Assembly: GCA_020444175.1 (NCBI GenBank)
Contig: JAHLLM010000014.1
Coordinates: 45,745 to 109,744 of the forward strand
DNA length: 64,000 bases
Source: Desulfobulbaceae bacterium
GTDB lineage: Bacteria; Desulfobacterota; Desulfobulbia; Desulfobulbales; SURF-16
Direction: 5' to 3'
Shown: in pieces, positions 46,843 through 56,837 of the stretch
Layout: each line of letters opens with the position of its first letter
Position numbering within the stretch: the first letter of the stretch is position 1
Translations under genes and position numbers: made by a program
Notes under the pieces: model-generated
Database searches by the model: none
The model's input: the letters and a program-made list of their open reading frames with translations, nothing else
Told to the model about the DNA's origin: nothing

Positions 46843-48192
46843 ATGAGACGACTTTTTGGAACTGATGGTGTACGCGGAGTCGCCAACACCTATCCAATGA
46901 CAACAGAAATTGCTATGCAGATAGGACGGGGTATTGCCTTCCAGGTAAAAAGCCAGAGGCACGGACACCGTATTGTTATCGGCAAGGACACCCGGCTTTC
47001 CTGCTACATGCTTGAAAATGCCCTTTCAGCAGGGATTTGCTCCATGGGCGTTGATGTCCTGCTCTGCGGCCCGTTGCCCACCCCGGGAATAGCATTTATT
47101 ACAACCAGTATGCGAGCCGACGCCGGCGTCGTTATTTCTGCTTCGCACAACCCCTTTCAGGACAACGGCATCAAAATTTTCTCACGAGACGGTTTCAAGC
47201 TTCCTGATGAAAAAGAACTTGATATCGAGGATCTCATCTTTTCCCAAAAGATGGCCGCTCTGCGCCCGGTGGCGGATGAAGTTGGCAAAGCCGCACGTAT
47301 TGAAGATGCCAGAGGACGCTATATCGTCTTTTTAAAGAATACCTTTCCGAAGAATTATACACTGGATGATTTTCATGTTGTGCTGGACTGCGCCAACGGT
47401 GCGACCTACGGCGTCGCGCCCTACGTTTTTGAAGAACTGGGGGCAAAAGTAACGAAAATTGCCGTGGAACCGGACGGCAAAAACATCAACCACGAATGCG
47501 GAGCGCTGCATCCGCAAATCATGGCCAAGAAGGTTCGGGAACTGGGAGCGGATATGGGCATCGCCCTTGACGGTGACGGTGACCGACTCATCGTTGCTGA
47601 TGAAAAAGGAGAAATTGTCAACGGCGATCATATCATGGCTATCTGCGCCGCCGACCTTTTATCAAAAAAGAAGCTCAAGAAAAAAACACTGGTTTCCACT
47701 GTAATGAGCAACATGGGACTTGAACTGGCCATGAACGGTATGGGCGCTAAACTTGTCCGCGCCCAAGTCGGCGACCGGTACGTGGTTGAGTTGATGCGCC
47801 AGCATAAATACTCCTTTGGCGGCGAACAATCGGGCCACCTTATTTTTCTTGACCACAACACCACGGGTGATGGAATCCTTGCGGCACTGCAACTTCTCTC
47901 TATCATGATTAAACGCAACAAACCGCTTTCCGAGCTCTCGACCATCATGGAATCCTTCCCCCAGGTATTGAAAAATGTCAGAACATCCAGGAAAATCGAC
48001 CTTGATCTTGTCCCTGACTTTAACAGTACAGTTGAAAAAATGGAAAACAAGCTGGGCAATGACGGTCGCATACTTGTGCGCCTTTCAGGAACAGAACCTG
48101 TGGTTCGCGTCATGCTGGAAGGCAAGCACCTCGACACAATTGATGCCATGGCCGACGAATTGTGCGCCCTTATAAAAAAAGCGGATGGATAA
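46843..48192 (+). CDS. glmM: Phosphoglucosamine mutase
   Basis: It interconverts glucosamine-6-phosphate and glucosamine-1-phosphate for UDP-GlcNAc, peptidoglycan and lipopolysaccharide. The 449 residues start [19 protein letters not shown]. The phosphoserine loop is [17 protein letters not shown], the metal loop is [13 protein letters not shown], the sugar loop is [10 protein letters not shown] and the phosphate loop is [12 protein letters not shown]. Ribosome site GAGGAG. It follows cdaA and the YbbR gene after 223 bases without a marked terminator. Confidence 0.97.
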   Translation: MRRLFGTDGVRGVANTYPMTTEIAMQIGRGIAFQVKSQRHGHRIVIGKDTRLSCYMLENALSAGICSMGVDVLLCGPLPTPGIAFITTSMRADAGVVISASHNPFQDNGIKIFSRDGFKLPDEKELDIEDLIFSQKMAALRPVADEVGKAARIEDARGRYIVFLKNTFPKNYTLDDFHVVLDCANGATYGVAPYVFEELGAKVTKIAVEPDGKNINHECGALHPQIMAKKVRELGADMGIALDGDGDRLIVADEKGEIVNGDHIMAICAADLLSKKKLKKKTLVSTVMSNMGLELAMNGMGAKLVRAQVGDRYVVELMRQHKYSFGGEQSGHLIFLDHNTTGDGILAALQLLSIMIKRNKPLSELSTIMESFPQVLKNVRTSRKIDLDLVPDFNSTVEKMENKLGNDGRILVRLSGTEPVVRVMLEGKHLDTIDAMADELCALIKKADG

Positions 48193-48205
48193 ACCGGTTT
48201 GATTG

Positions 48206-48294
48206 GTTCGATTAGTTTTGTTGGTTCAGTTGGTTACGGCATGTTAAACTGCTCCAGCTAACTGAACCAACAAAACAAATTAAACAAATCGAAC
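48206..48294. repeat. Long inverted repeat between glmM and tlyA
   Basis: TTTTGTTGGTTCAGTT (48216-48231) and its exact complement (48260-48275), plus outer arms GTTCGATT (48206-48213) and AATCGAAC (48287-48294), form a long hairpin with a 28-nt loop. It ends 8 bases before the tlyA start and may limit its translation. No T run follows. Confidence 0.65.
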
Positions 48295-48301
48295 AAATTT
48301 C

Positions 48302-49066
48302 ATGAAAAAACTGCGTCTTGACAAACTTCTTATGATAAAAAACCTGGCGCCAAGTCGCCAGAAGGCCCAGGCGCTCATAGGCGCGGGCCAGGTTAAAGTA
48401 AACAGTCAGGTCGTTGACAAGGCAGGGTCCCAGGTTCCGGCAGACTGCCTGATCGAGATCAAGGAAAGATGCCCATATGTGAGTCGAGGCGGGTTCAAAC
48501 TGGCTGAAGGACTCGATTTTTTCCAGATTAATCCTGCCAATCTTATCTGCGCCGATGTGGGAGCTTCCACCGGAGGGTTTACCGATTGCCTTCTACAGAA
48601 TGGTGCTGCACAAGTTTACGCCATTGATGTCGGTTACGGTCAGCTTGACTGGAAATTGCGTCAGGATGAGCGGGTAGTGGTCATGGAACGCACCAATGCC
48701 AGGCACCTCAAACAGGAAGATATTCCTGTCCCCCTTGATCTGGCAGTCATTGATGCCAGCTTTATTTCCCTCAAACTCCTGCTTCCACCACTGCTCCCTT
48801 TTTTCACAAAAGAGGTGCGCATTCTGGCTTTAATAAAGCCGCAATTTGAGGTTGGCAAAGGAAAAGTCGGGAAAGGCGGAGTGGTCAGGGACCAGGACCT
48901 CCATGACGAGGTTGTCCAGGAGATAAGCCGGTTTGCCGAAAGCATGAAACTTATCAGTCACGGGGTTACCGAGTCACCCATTCTGGGCCCCAAAGGCAAT
49001 AAGGAATTTCTTATTTACCTTACCGGCCCACCTCCTCCAGAGACGCCTGGAGAATCACCAGCCTGA
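48302..49066 (+). CDS. tlyA: TlyA-family rRNA 2'-O-methyltransferase
   Basis: A 254-residue protein with an N-terminal S4 RNA-binding domain (LRLDKLLMIKNLAPSRQKAQALIGAGQVKVN) and an FtsJ-like Rossmann methyltransferase domain (ADVGASTGGFTDCLLQNGAAQVYAIDVGYGQL; VIDASFISLKLLLPPLLPF; LIKPQFEVGKGKVGKGGVVRD). Members methylate cytidines of 16S and 23S rRNA, although old annotations call them haemolysins. The ATG is preceded by the hairpin and by no good Shine-Dalgarno. Confidence 0.92.
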   Translation: MKKLRLDKLLMIKNLAPSRQKAQALIGAGQVKVNSQVVDKAGSQVPADCLIEIKERCPYVSRGGFKLAEGLDFFQINPANLICADVGASTGGFTDCLLQNGAAQVYAIDVGYGQLDWKLRQDERVVVMERTNARHLKQEDIPVPLDLAVIDASFISLKLLLPPLLPFFTKEVRILALIKPQFEVGKGKVGKGGVVRDQDLHDEVVQEISRFAESMKLISHGVTESPILGPKGNKEFLIYLTGPPPPETPGESPA

Positions 49067-49158
49067 AAAAACGGCTCTGATTCAATTTGACTTGGCAGCC
49101 TGTTGATGCTAATTTAAATACATTCTTTTTCAAAAAATCAGATGGAGTTTAAGCAGTT

Positions 49159-49623
49159 ATGATGAAAAAAAGCATTTTTCGCAAAAAAATTACTTCTTCC
49201 CTTGGCATATTCATCCTGGCTTTGTCGTTTTCAGCTCCGACCTTTGCAGCTGAATATGTCAGTGTATCCAAGGACGGGGTCAATATCCGTTCAAAACCCA
49301 GCACTTCTGCTGAAATCTACTGGGAAGTTTTTAAAGACTTTCCCCTGAAGGTATTGCAGCGAAAAGACAAATGGGCAAAAACGCAGGATTTTGAAGGAGA
49401 CACAGGCTGGATTTACAGCCCTCTGCTTAACAAGAAAAAAACCGTTATCGTCAAGGTTAAAAAAGCAAATATTCGAGTCGGTCCGGGAAAAAATTATGAA
49501 ATCAACGCCTCCGCTCTTTATGGCGTGGTTTTCACACCAGGAAAAACCGACGGCGAATGGCAGCAGATAACCCATAGCGATGGCACTAAAGGCTGGATTC
49601 ACCGATCACTCATCTGGCCATAA
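49159..49623 (+). CDS. Exported protein with two bacterial SH3 domains
   Basis: A 154-residue protein with signal peptide MMKKSIFRKKITSSLGIFIL...APTFA. Two SH3_3/SH3_4-type domains follow (about 32-90: YVSVSKDGVNIRSKPSTSAEI...WIYSPLL; and about 95-154: VIVKVKKANIRVGPGKNYEI...GWIHRSLIWP). Such domains usually bind peptidoglycan or cell-wall peptides. No enzymatic domain is present, so it is probably a periplasmic wall-binding or adaptor protein. Confidence 0.85.
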   Translation: MMKKSIFRKKITSSLGIFILALSFSAPTFAAEYVSVSKDGVNIRSKPSTSAEIYWEVFKDFPLKVLQRKDKWAKTQDFEGDTGWIYSPLLNKKKTVIVKVKKANIRVGPGKNYEINASALYGVVFTPGKTDGEWQQITHSDGTKGWIHRSLIWP

Positions 49624-49701
49624 TGGCAATGATAAATAGCGAATACCTGTAATCAGTCCGTTGGCTGCTTTTTTTCGTAAATTGCAGGACATTCGAACGC
49701 T

Positions 49702-52599
49702 TTAAACAAAGTGAACAGGGCATCGAACGGTTTGACCGGCCTTATTCTGAAAAAGGAGATAACCGTTCTCCAGCCCGAAAAGGAATAAGTCCCGTGTAAT
49801 GGCAACATCCTTTTTACAGTAGCTGATTATTTTATCAATACGCCCTTCTTTATACCATTTCAAGGCCAGAAGACCGTCGCCGCTTTTCTTGACGCCAAGG
49901 GTCTTTTCAGCAAGCCTGTCAAGGCTCAACCGATAACCAAGCCTGTTTTTGACCTCCTCGAGGATATCCAGGGTGGGCATTGAACCCAGATCAAAATCGG
50001 TATAGGCGGAAAGAACGCGGTTATCAAAGCGTTTGTTATTAAAGCCGATAACAAGGTCAAGCTCGCGCAGGTGGGAGATAAAAGCAGCCATCTCCCCTTC
50101 CCGGTAGACAAAATAATCGTCCTTGCGGGCATCATACAAAACGGCAACACTGACCCCCATGCGCTCAGCCCGGTGCCATCCACCAACCTCGGCGGCAGAG
50201 CGCTGGGTTTCCACATCAAAAATTCCGTAGTTTTCAGCAAAAGCGTTGTTTGACTGAGCAGAATCTTCAACTGGGAGCACCGCTTGTTTTGTCAAACTCA
50301 CGTCCTCATGGCCGCGGGGTTCTTGATGCAGGTCACCTCCCTCCAGAAGACCGTGAAGCACGGCAAGGGCGACCACTTTATCAATGGGTCTGTTGCCGGA
50401 GCCGCATTTCGGTGAGTGCACGCAACTGGGACACCCCGTCTCGCAGGAACAGCGCTCGATGGTCTGCATGCTTGCCTGCAGCAATTCCCGGATACGCCCG
50501 TAAGCCTGGCGTGAAAGACCGACTCCGCCGGGATATCCGTCATAAATAAATATGGCGGAAACCTGCAGTTGTGGATGAAAGGGATAAGAGATACCGCCGA
50601 CATCATTGCGGTCACAGAGAACAAGGAGCGGAAAAATACCGATGGCCGCATGCTCCACGGCATGAATGCCGCCCATAAAATGCATCTGCTTCTTCTCTAA
50701 ACGCTGTTGCAGCAAAAGCGGAATTTCGAACCAGAGCCCTTCGGTTTCAAAGACCTGGGGGGGCAGATCCAGGGGTTCGGTGTTGATCGTTTTCTGGCCC
50801 CGGATACGCTTGCGCTGGAAAGCGGTGACCTGATCCGTGACCCGCAGATATCCCCAGGAGGCCTTGATATTGCCGACCTGAACAGACTCATAGACTTTTA
50901 AAATCTCGGTCTCCTTGTTTGCCATGGCCCGGGTAAAATAATTGACATGGGCCACATCGGCCCATACCTGGCAGCCCTCAAGATCAAGATTCCTGACAAG
51001 CCACGTCTGCCCCCTGTGCAGGTAAATGGCGCCGGGATGGCACTCCTTGAAACACCGATGCTCGTCAATCTCGCCCAGCAACTCGTTGTTTCCGGCCTGG
51101 CGGATGGCATAGGTCCTGCCGCCTCCCCGCAGATCAACCTCGCGGTGGGGATACTTGCGACTGGTAAACCATGTTGTTCCTGCAGCATCGAGAAGCAAAC
51201 CGCCGGCACCGGTAAGGTCGTCCACTGCCTGCCGGCATTTGGCGTCGCGAAGCAATGCCTCAGAGGCAAGAAAAGGACTCTCGGCCGCGGCGCAGATGAG
51301 ATGGCGCTGCATGATCACCTTATTGTAGGGATTTAAAACGGCATCCTCCACCTGGCGCGTAAAAAAATCCTTTGGATGACGCATGAAATACTGGTCAAGA
51401 GCATCCTCCTGGGCCACGAGTATAACCACGGAATCGTCCTGCCTGCGCCCCACCCGGCCACCCCGCTGCCAGGTGGACATGATTGATCCCGGATAGCCGA
51501 CCAGGATACAGATATCAAGGTTGCCGATATCAATGCCAAGCTCCAGGGCGCTGGTGGAAACCACGCCGAGCAATTCGCCGCTTGCCAGCTTGCCTTCTAT
51601 GTCGCGTCTTTCCTCGGGCAGGAACCCGGCCCGGTAGGCTGTCAGTTTTTCTTTTAAATCACCCAGCCTGGACTGAGTCCAGCTCGCCACAAGTTCCGTC
51701 ATCTTGCGCGACTGGGTATAGACAATGGCCCGCAGTCCCCTTTTCAACGCAGCCTCCAGCATCTGGCTTGCCGTATAGGCCGCGCCGTCCCAGGGATCAA
51801 AAAAGACAAAATGCCGTTCTCCGCGTGGAGCGCCTGTTTCCGTGACCACCTCCACCTTTTTACCTAAAAGATCATGGCCGAGCTCAGCAGGATTGCCCAC
51901 AGTTGCCGAGAAGAGCAAAAACTGCGGATCAGCGCCATGCAGACGGCAGATGCGTTGCAGGCGGCGCAGCACCCAGGCCATGTGGCTGCCGAAAACGCCG
52001 CGATAGGTATGCACCTCGTCCACCACCACATGGGTGAGGCCGGACCAGAATCCGGACCATCTGCCATGATAGCCCAGCATGGAAAGATGCAGCATATCCG
52101 GATTTGAAATAATAATATGAGGGGGATTTTCCCTGAGCTTCTTGCGGCGGTAGCTTGACGTGTCCCCGTCAAGGATGGCGGCCGTGGGCGCACGTTCACC
52201 CCGAATCCCCTGAGCAAGCTCGTTCACGGTTCGCAGTTGATCCTGGGCCAGGGCTTTTAACGGGAAAAGGTACAGGGCTGAAATGGCAGGATTCTGCAGA
52301 ATCCTTTCAAAGACAGGAAGGTTATAGATCAGACTCTTGCCGCTTGCCGTGGGCGTTGCCACGATGATATCCTTGCCCTGCCGAATCTTTTCAATGGAGG
52401 CAACCTGGTGGCTGTACAGTTTTTTTATCCCCAAGGCGGCAAGGGCATCCCCGAGTTCTTCAGGTAAGGGCGGTGTCAAACGGGCAAATCTCGCCTCAGC
52501 CCCGGCAATTTCTTCGTGATGCACCACCTGGGGGCCGAAACGAGGAGAAGCCTGGAGGGATGAAACATACTCGGAAACTGTGCCGGATAAAGGGTTCAT
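49702..52599 (-). CDS. MrfA-type DEAD helicase fused to a MrfB/YprB-like exonuclease domain
   Basis: A 965-residue protein. Residues about 1-450 are a superfamily 2 helicase: Walker A ATPTASGKS (81-89), VVVDEVHTYRG (DEVH box), LLFSATVGNP, STSALELGIDIG and QRGGRVGRR. About 690-790 is the MZB/DUF1998 zinc region with four cysteines in CSCETGCPSCVHSPKCGSG. About 815-965 is an RNase H-like exonuclease with GIFDVETQR, VIGFNNKRFDNRVL and YCKKDVAITRDLF, the acidic DEDD pattern. In Bacillus subtilis the two activities are separate (MrfA/YprA and MrfB/YprB) and repair mitomycin-type damage. The fused form should act on one substrate without partner recruitment. Confidence 0.88.
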   Translation of the reverse strand: MNPLSGTVSEYVSSLQASPRFGPQVVHHEEIAGAEARFARLTPPLPEELGDALAALGIKKLYSHQVASIEKIRQGKDIIVATPTASGKSLIYNLPVFERILQNPAISALYLFPLKALAQDQLRTVNELAQGIRGERAPTAAILDGDTSSYRRKKLRENPPHIIISNPDMLHLSMLGYHGRWSGFWSGLTHVVVDEVHTYRGVFGSHMAWVLRRLQRICRLHGADPQFLLFSATVGNPAELGHDLLGKKVEVVTETGAPRGERHFVFFDPWDGAAYTASQMLEAALKRGLRAIVYTQSRKMTELVASWTQSRLGDLKEKLTAYRAGFLPEERRDIEGKLASGELLGVVSTSALELGIDIGNLDICILVGYPGSIMSTWQRGGRVGRRQDDSVVILVAQEDALDQYFMRHPKDFFTRQVEDAVLNPYNKVIMQRHLICAAAESPFLASEALLRDAKCRQAVDDLTGAGGLLLDAAGTTWFTSRKYPHREVDLRGGGRTYAIRQAGNNELLGEIDEHRCFKECHPGAIYLHRGQTWLVRNLDLEGCQVWADVAHVNYFTRAMANKETEILKVYESVQVGNIKASWGYLRVTDQVTAFQRKRIRGQKTINTEPLDLPPQVFETEGLWFEIPLLLQQRLEKKQMHFMGGIHAVEHAAIGIFPLLVLCDRNDVGGISYPFHPQLQVSAIFIYDGYPGGVGLSRQAYGRIRELLQASMQTIERCSCETGCPSCVHSPKCGSGNRPIDKVVALAVLHGLLEGGDLHQEPRGHEDVSLTKQAVLPVEDSAQSNNAFAENYGIFDVETQRSAAEVGGWHRAERMGVSVAVLYDARKDDYFVYREGEMAAFISHLRELDLVIGFNNKRFDNRVLSAYTDFDLGSMPTLDILEEVKNRLGYRLSLDRLAEKTLGVKKSGDGLLALKWYKEGRIDKIISYCKKDVAITRDLFLFGLENGYLLFQNKAGQTVRCPVHFV

Positions 52600-52776
52600 T
52601 GATATTTACATTGAAAGGAAACGTGAAAAAGGCTAAATGAAAGGGCTGGACAACATATCCCTTTATTCCAAAAACGCGCATAACAATTTTTTTAATATTT
52701 GCATCTATTCAGCAGAATGAAGAGATAAGACAAACGTTATGATCAAACTGATCAGCAGCGCTTTACGACTTATAAC

Positions 52777-54477
52777 ATGAATACACAAACGACAATAGCA
52801 ATTATCGGACCCAAGGGCTCACACGCCTGGCAGGCAGCCTGTAAATTTTCTGAGCAAAGAAAGCTCAAAAGCAAGATCAAAAGTTATGCCCATGTCAGTT
52901 CCGCCATGGAAGGTTTTAACAAAAACCAAGCAGACTACCTTGCCCTTCCCGTTTACAACACCAGAATTGGCGGAATCCTGCAATCCTTTCAGGTCATGGA
53001 CAGGCTCTACAAGGCCTCCTGGGTAGATAATATCGTTCTGCCCATCCACCTTTCCCTTGGCTCACTGGACACCAGGGATGAATTAAAAGTTTTTCTCGGC
53101 ACAAAATCCGTGCTGCGCCAATGCGAAGATCACTTTGCCGTTATCTATCCCCATATTTCCCTGCTCACAGTACCGGACCTTGACAAGGCAATTGAAGAAA
53201 TAAAAGAAAACAATCTGACAGACCGCGGCGTTATTGAGGCGGAAAGTCTCCTGACCGAGCATGGGCTGGCAATACGGCAAAGGGAAATAGTCACCCATAA
53301 CAAAACCCGTTTTGCCTTTATAGGCCGCAAACCGGCAGAGCGCAGCGGCTATGACGCCACTTCCCTTATCACGGTCCCCTTAAAAGACAGGGTCGGCATG
53401 CTTTTCGACACCCTGGGCGAGTTTACCCGCCGGGGTATCAACCTGCTGGATATGCGGGTGGAATCCGATGCCAAAACCCAGAAACTGCAGATCTATATCG
53501 AAACCGAAGGGCACCGCGAGGATCAGGATGTGGCCTCGGCCCTTGAAAGCATTGAAAAAGACATCATCCAGGAGCCGGACTCAATAAAGATCCTGGGCAG
53601 CTACCCCAGGCTGGACATGCGCGTCAAACGCATCAAGACCTTTGGCTTTATCGGCACAGGGGACATGAGTGTCTGGTTTGCCAAAAAGCTTGAGCATGAA
53701 GGATACGACACCATTCTCACCGGACGCTCCACCGAACTCCGCCCCGAAGAGATGATTGGTCAGGTTGATGTTGTCTGCGTCTGTGTGCCCATCAGCTATA
53801 CCCCTGATACAGTTAAACAATACGGGCCTCTGCTTACAGACGGCCAGGCCCTTATACTCCTGGCCGGAGAAGCGGAAAAGACCCTTGATACGGCATTAAA
53901 GCATACAAGTCAGGGGGTGGAGGTGATGCTTGTCCATAATCTCTGGGGTCCTGCTGCGGTCACCATGAAGGATAAAAACGCATCCGTGGTACGCACCCCG
54001 AGAAGCGGTGCCTTATGCAGTGAATTTGAAGCCTTTCTTTATAAGCATGGCGCCGATATCTGCCATGATACGCCAAACGGCCATGACCTGCTGATGGGGG
54101 TGGGCCAGAAACTTCCGACCACCATTTCCGTGGCCCTGGCCTGTGCCTTAAAAGATAACAATATCAATACGTCCGACATCGCCAACCACTCCACTCTGAC
54201 CTCGCTTTACGGAATTCTTGCCATGGCCAGGGTTCACAGCCAGAATCCACGCACCTACGCGGAAATCATGTCCACCAGCGGGGATGGACAAAAAATCGTC
54301 AAAAGTTTTGCCGAGAACATCCTGAAACTGATAGACATGTCCGAAAAGGGAGAGATTTCCGGACTCTGTGAGGTTATTGAAAAAAGCCGGACCTATTTCA
54401 AAGACGAATTCCTCCAGGCCTCCATGAAGCAGGCCCTGGCAGTGGATGAAACACTCGGCAAAGTGATTAAGTCATAA
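52777..54477 (+). CDS. Bifunctional prephenate dehydratase / prephenate dehydrogenase fusion
   Basis: A 566-residue protein. The N-terminal part (about 1-190) is a PheA-type dehydratase: GPKGSHAWQAACKFS, then the conserved TRF in HNKTRFAFIGR. An ACT domain follows (about 198-275: LITVPLKDRVGMLFDTLGEF, INLLDMRVESDAKTQKLQIY) for phenylalanine feedback. From about 290 a TyrA-like dehydrogenase begins with the NAD loop FGFIGTGDMSVWFAKKLEHE, later MLVHNLWGPAAVTMKDKN and a helical C-terminal domain. No chorismate mutase domain is present. It would feed both the phenylalanine and tyrosine branches from prephenate. Both activities are inferred. Confidence 0.82.
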   Translation: MNTQTTIAIIGPKGSHAWQAACKFSEQRKLKSKIKSYAHVSSAMEGFNKNQADYLALPVYNTRIGGILQSFQVMDRLYKASWVDNIVLPIHLSLGSLDTRDELKVFLGTKSVLRQCEDHFAVIYPHISLLTVPDLDKAIEEIKENNLTDRGVIEAESLLTEHGLAIRQREIVTHNKTRFAFIGRKPAERSGYDATSLITVPLKDRVGMLFDTLGEFTRRGINLLDMRVESDAKTQKLQIYIETEGHREDQDVASALESIEKDIIQEPDSIKILGSYPRLDMRVKRIKTFGFIGTGDMSVWFAKKLEHEGYDTILTGRSTELRPEEMIGQVDVVCVCVPISYTPDTVKQYGPLLTDGQALILLAGEAEKTLDTALKHTSQGVEVMLVHNLWGPAAVTMKDKNASVVRTPRSGALCSEFEAFLYKHGADICHDTPNGHDLLMGVGQKLPTTISVALACALKDNNINTSDIANHSTLTSLYGILAMARVHSQNPRTYAEIMSTSGDGQKIVKSFAENILKLIDMSEKGEISGLCEVIEKSRTYFKDEFLQASMKQALAVDETLGKVIKS

Positions 54478-54504
54478 ACCACCAAGACTCAAAAGACATC
54501 TCCA

Positions 54505-56088
54505 ATGAATAATCTGCTCCAATTTGCTGCACCGCCCGTTCTGGGCGCCTTTATCGGCTACATGACAAACTATGTGGCAATCAAAATGCTTTTCAGACCC
54601 CTTCGCCCCTGGAAAATCATGGGCATCAGGGTGCCGATGACACCAGGGGTCATACCCTCCAAAAGAAATATGCTGGCCCGGAACATCGGCGAAATGGTTG
54701 GCGAGCATCTGCTGACCAGTGGTGATGTAAGCAAGGCCATCAATGGCAAAGGGTTCCAGGGAGAGCTCAGGGAACTCATCAACAACCGGGTTGATGTGCT
54801 CCTGCAAAAAGACCTGGGACCCATAAACACCATAATCCCCAAACGCTTCAAGGCCTATTTCCGCGCCAGCATCAGGATCCTGCGCCTGCGCTTTATCAAC
54901 CACATGCACGACTATCTTGAAAGCGAGCATTTCGCGGGGACCATAGACAAAGCTGTCAGCAGCCAGTTTGAAAATCTTCTCTCCCAGGACCTGCAAACGC
55001 TTTTCCCCGAAAAAAACCAGGAATATTTCTTTGCTTTCCTTGAAAAAAGCATTCAGAATTTTCTCTCCGGCCCCGAAGTCAAGCGGTGGATTTCATTACA
55101 ATTGCAGACTAAAATGGACTCCGTGCTTGCTGAAAACCGCTCTCTTGGCGATATCATTCCAACTGAGCTTGCCGATCTTATCCTGGATCGTCTTGAAGAG
55201 GAAGCACCTGCCCTGATCGACAAATTTGCAGGCCTTCTGGAACAACCGGCCACCCAGGAAAAGATTACCACGGCAATCTGCAATGCCATCAGCAGCTTCA
55301 CTAGCTCCCTCGGCCCTCTCGCCTCCATGATGAGCAGTTTTATCAGTGCCGATACGATCAGAAACAAGGTGAGTGATTATCTGGACGAAAAAGGAGCTGA
55401 AATCGGCAAGTGGCTTTCGGATGAATCGGTCCAGAAGGAAGTGGCAAAACTGCTCAGGGAAAAGGCGCAGGACTTTCTGAAAAAACCACTGTCCTCGCTC
55501 GTGAAAGATATCAGCCCTGACAAAATAAACAAGCTGAATGAAGATTTCAGTATCAAAGTAAGCGATCTCCTGGCCAAACCGGCCACCGTTCAGTCCATTA
55601 CCAGCCTGATTCGCACCGCCCTTGCTTCCCAGACGGAACGCCCGGTGTCAGACATCATTGCCACCCTTTTCGGGCCGGCAACCACTGCAAACGGACAAAA
55701 ATGGACCTCAGCCGAAATCGTTGCCATTTTCCGCTCCGACAACGTCAAGCAGCTGCTGAATGATCTTGTTGTCGAAATGATAGAGAAAAAACTGCTGGCC
55801 AAACCCATAGGCCCCCCGGCAGCCCTTCTCCCCAAAACAGTGCAGGAATCCTTTGCCGACTATGTGCTGCAGCAGGTAAGTGACATCCTGGTCCGAGAGG
55901 TTCCAGGGCTTGTTACCTCGCTCAACATCAAACAAATCGTCAAACGCAAGGTGGATTCCCTTGACCTCCTGCGCCTGGAAGGCCTGCTCATGTCAATCAT
56001 GCAGGAACAGTTCAAATACATTAACCTTTTCGGGGCGTTGCTCGGTTTCATTATCGGACTTTTGAACCTGCTGGTCCTGCAGTTATAA
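54505..56088 (+). CDS. DUF445 family membrane-associated protein
   Basis: A 527-residue protein with hydrophobic ends (PPVLGAFIGYMTNYVAIKMLF at the start, INLFGALLGFIIGLLNLLVL at the end) and a long helical middle. The start pattern GYxTNxxAIxMLFRP and GVIPSKRNMLARNIGEMVGEHL are the DUF445 (YheB/YjiN) signature. The role in the cell is not known. The gene starts 27 bases after the prephenate gene and probably shares its transcript. Confidence 0.85.
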   Translation: MNNLLQFAAPPVLGAFIGYMTNYVAIKMLFRPLRPWKIMGIRVPMTPGVIPSKRNMLARNIGEMVGEHLLTSGDVSKAINGKGFQGELRELINNRVDVLLQKDLGPINTIIPKRFKAYFRASIRILRLRFINHMHDYLESEHFAGTIDKAVSSQFENLLSQDLQTLFPEKNQEYFFAFLEKSIQNFLSGPEVKRWISLQLQTKMDSVLAENRSLGDIIPTELADLILDRLEEEAPALIDKFAGLLEQPATQEKITTAICNAISSFTSSLGPLASMMSSFISADTIRNKVSDYLDEKGAEIGKWLSDESVQKEVAKLLREKAQDFLKKPLSSLVKDISPDKINKLNEDFSIKVSDLLAKPATVQSITSLIRTALASQTERPVSDIIATLFGPATTANGQKWTSAEIVAIFRSDNVKQLLNDLVVEMIEKKLLAKPIGPPAALLPKTVQESFADYVLQQVSDILVREVPGLVTSLNIKQIVKRKVDSLDLLRLEGLLMSIMQEQFKYINLFGALLGFIIGLLNLLVLQL

Positions 56089-56508
56089 GTAAAGACACAG
56101 ACCATCATTGGGGAAAATTGGCGCAAACAAAATCCGGGAGAGATGAAAATAGCTTTTAAGAGCTACTTTTCAACACCATTTGCAGGTTATTTTTTTCTTG
56201 TCATCTCGGTGTCTCACAAGCTCGCTTACAGGAACGGATGTGAGAAATCTTTATTGGGTGGAGTTAGATTTCTCACATCCGTTCGAAATGACCGCTGATA
56301 ATTTCAACCGCGTTGGCGTTTTGGATTGTGACTGCTCTACGACTTTTCGTGGCAAAAACGCATCTCGCCTTTCCCACTGAACCCTTTCGCCAGAACTAAC
56401 AAACTAAATGTGCGACATTTTGCCGCATTGACCATTCCTCTCAACTCTTCCAATATGTTAGAAAATGTTTTTCCGCGACATTCAATTTTACCAGGAGGAG
56501 ATTCAGAC
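56089..56508. other. Intergenic region upstream of the ComEA-like gene
   Basis: These 420 bases hold a strong hairpin element (56232-56284, listed separately). Nothing else was recognised; an upstream extension of the ComEA frame back to 56410 lacks a ribosome site. Confidence 0.45.
56232..56284. repeat. Palindromic element with 19-bp arms
   Basis: GAACGGATGTGAGAAATCT (56232-56250) and AGATTTCTCACATCCGTTC (56266-56284) pair perfectly around a 15-nt loop. It resembles the REP-type family whose ends read GTCATTTCGAAC. No T run, so termination is unlikely. Confidence 0.7.
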
Positions 56509-56757
56509 ATGAAAAAAATACTGTTAACCCTGTGGATGGTGTTCTTCTTTGTGGCTTCAGCATTTGCTGCCGTCAATATCAATACCGCCGACCAGCAAAC
56601 ACTGGAGAGCCTGCCGGGAATCGGGCCTGCCAAGGCGAAAGCCATCATTGAGTATCGCAATGACCACGGAAGCTTTCAATCCCTGGAAGAGTTGACCAAC
56701 ATCAAGGGAATCGGTGACAAGGTACTGAAGAAAATCAAAGCAGATATTGAGCTGTAG
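56509..56757 (+). CDS. ComEA-like exported helix-hairpin-helix protein
   Basis: An 82-residue protein. Signal peptide MKKILLTLWMVFFFVASAFA; then VNINTADQQTLESLPGIGPAKAKAIIEYR and FQSLEELTNIKGIGDKVLKKIK, two helix-hairpin-helix units as in the DNA-binding end of ComEA. A role in holding incoming DNA in the periplasm is possible; many bacteria have such short proteins without proven competence. The ATG is chosen for the CCAGGAGGAG ribosome site. A terminator follows directly. Confidence 0.87.
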   Translation: MKKILLTLWMVFFFVASAFAAVNINTADQQTLESLPGIGPAKAKAIIEYRNDHGSFQSLEELTNIKGIGDKVLKKIKADIEL

Positions 56758-56767
56758 CAAACAAAAG

Positions 56768-56807
56768 CTCCCGGGCAGGAAACGAGAGATCCTGCCTGGG
56801 AGTTTTT
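56768..56807 (+). terminator. Rho-independent terminator after the ComEA-like gene
   Basis: CTCCCGGGCAGGA (56768-56780) pairs with TCCTGCCTGGGAG (56790-56802), 13 bp with one G-U pair, followed by T5. Confidence 0.88.
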
Positions 56808-56837
56808 AATAATGCAAAACTATCAGGGGTCCTTACG

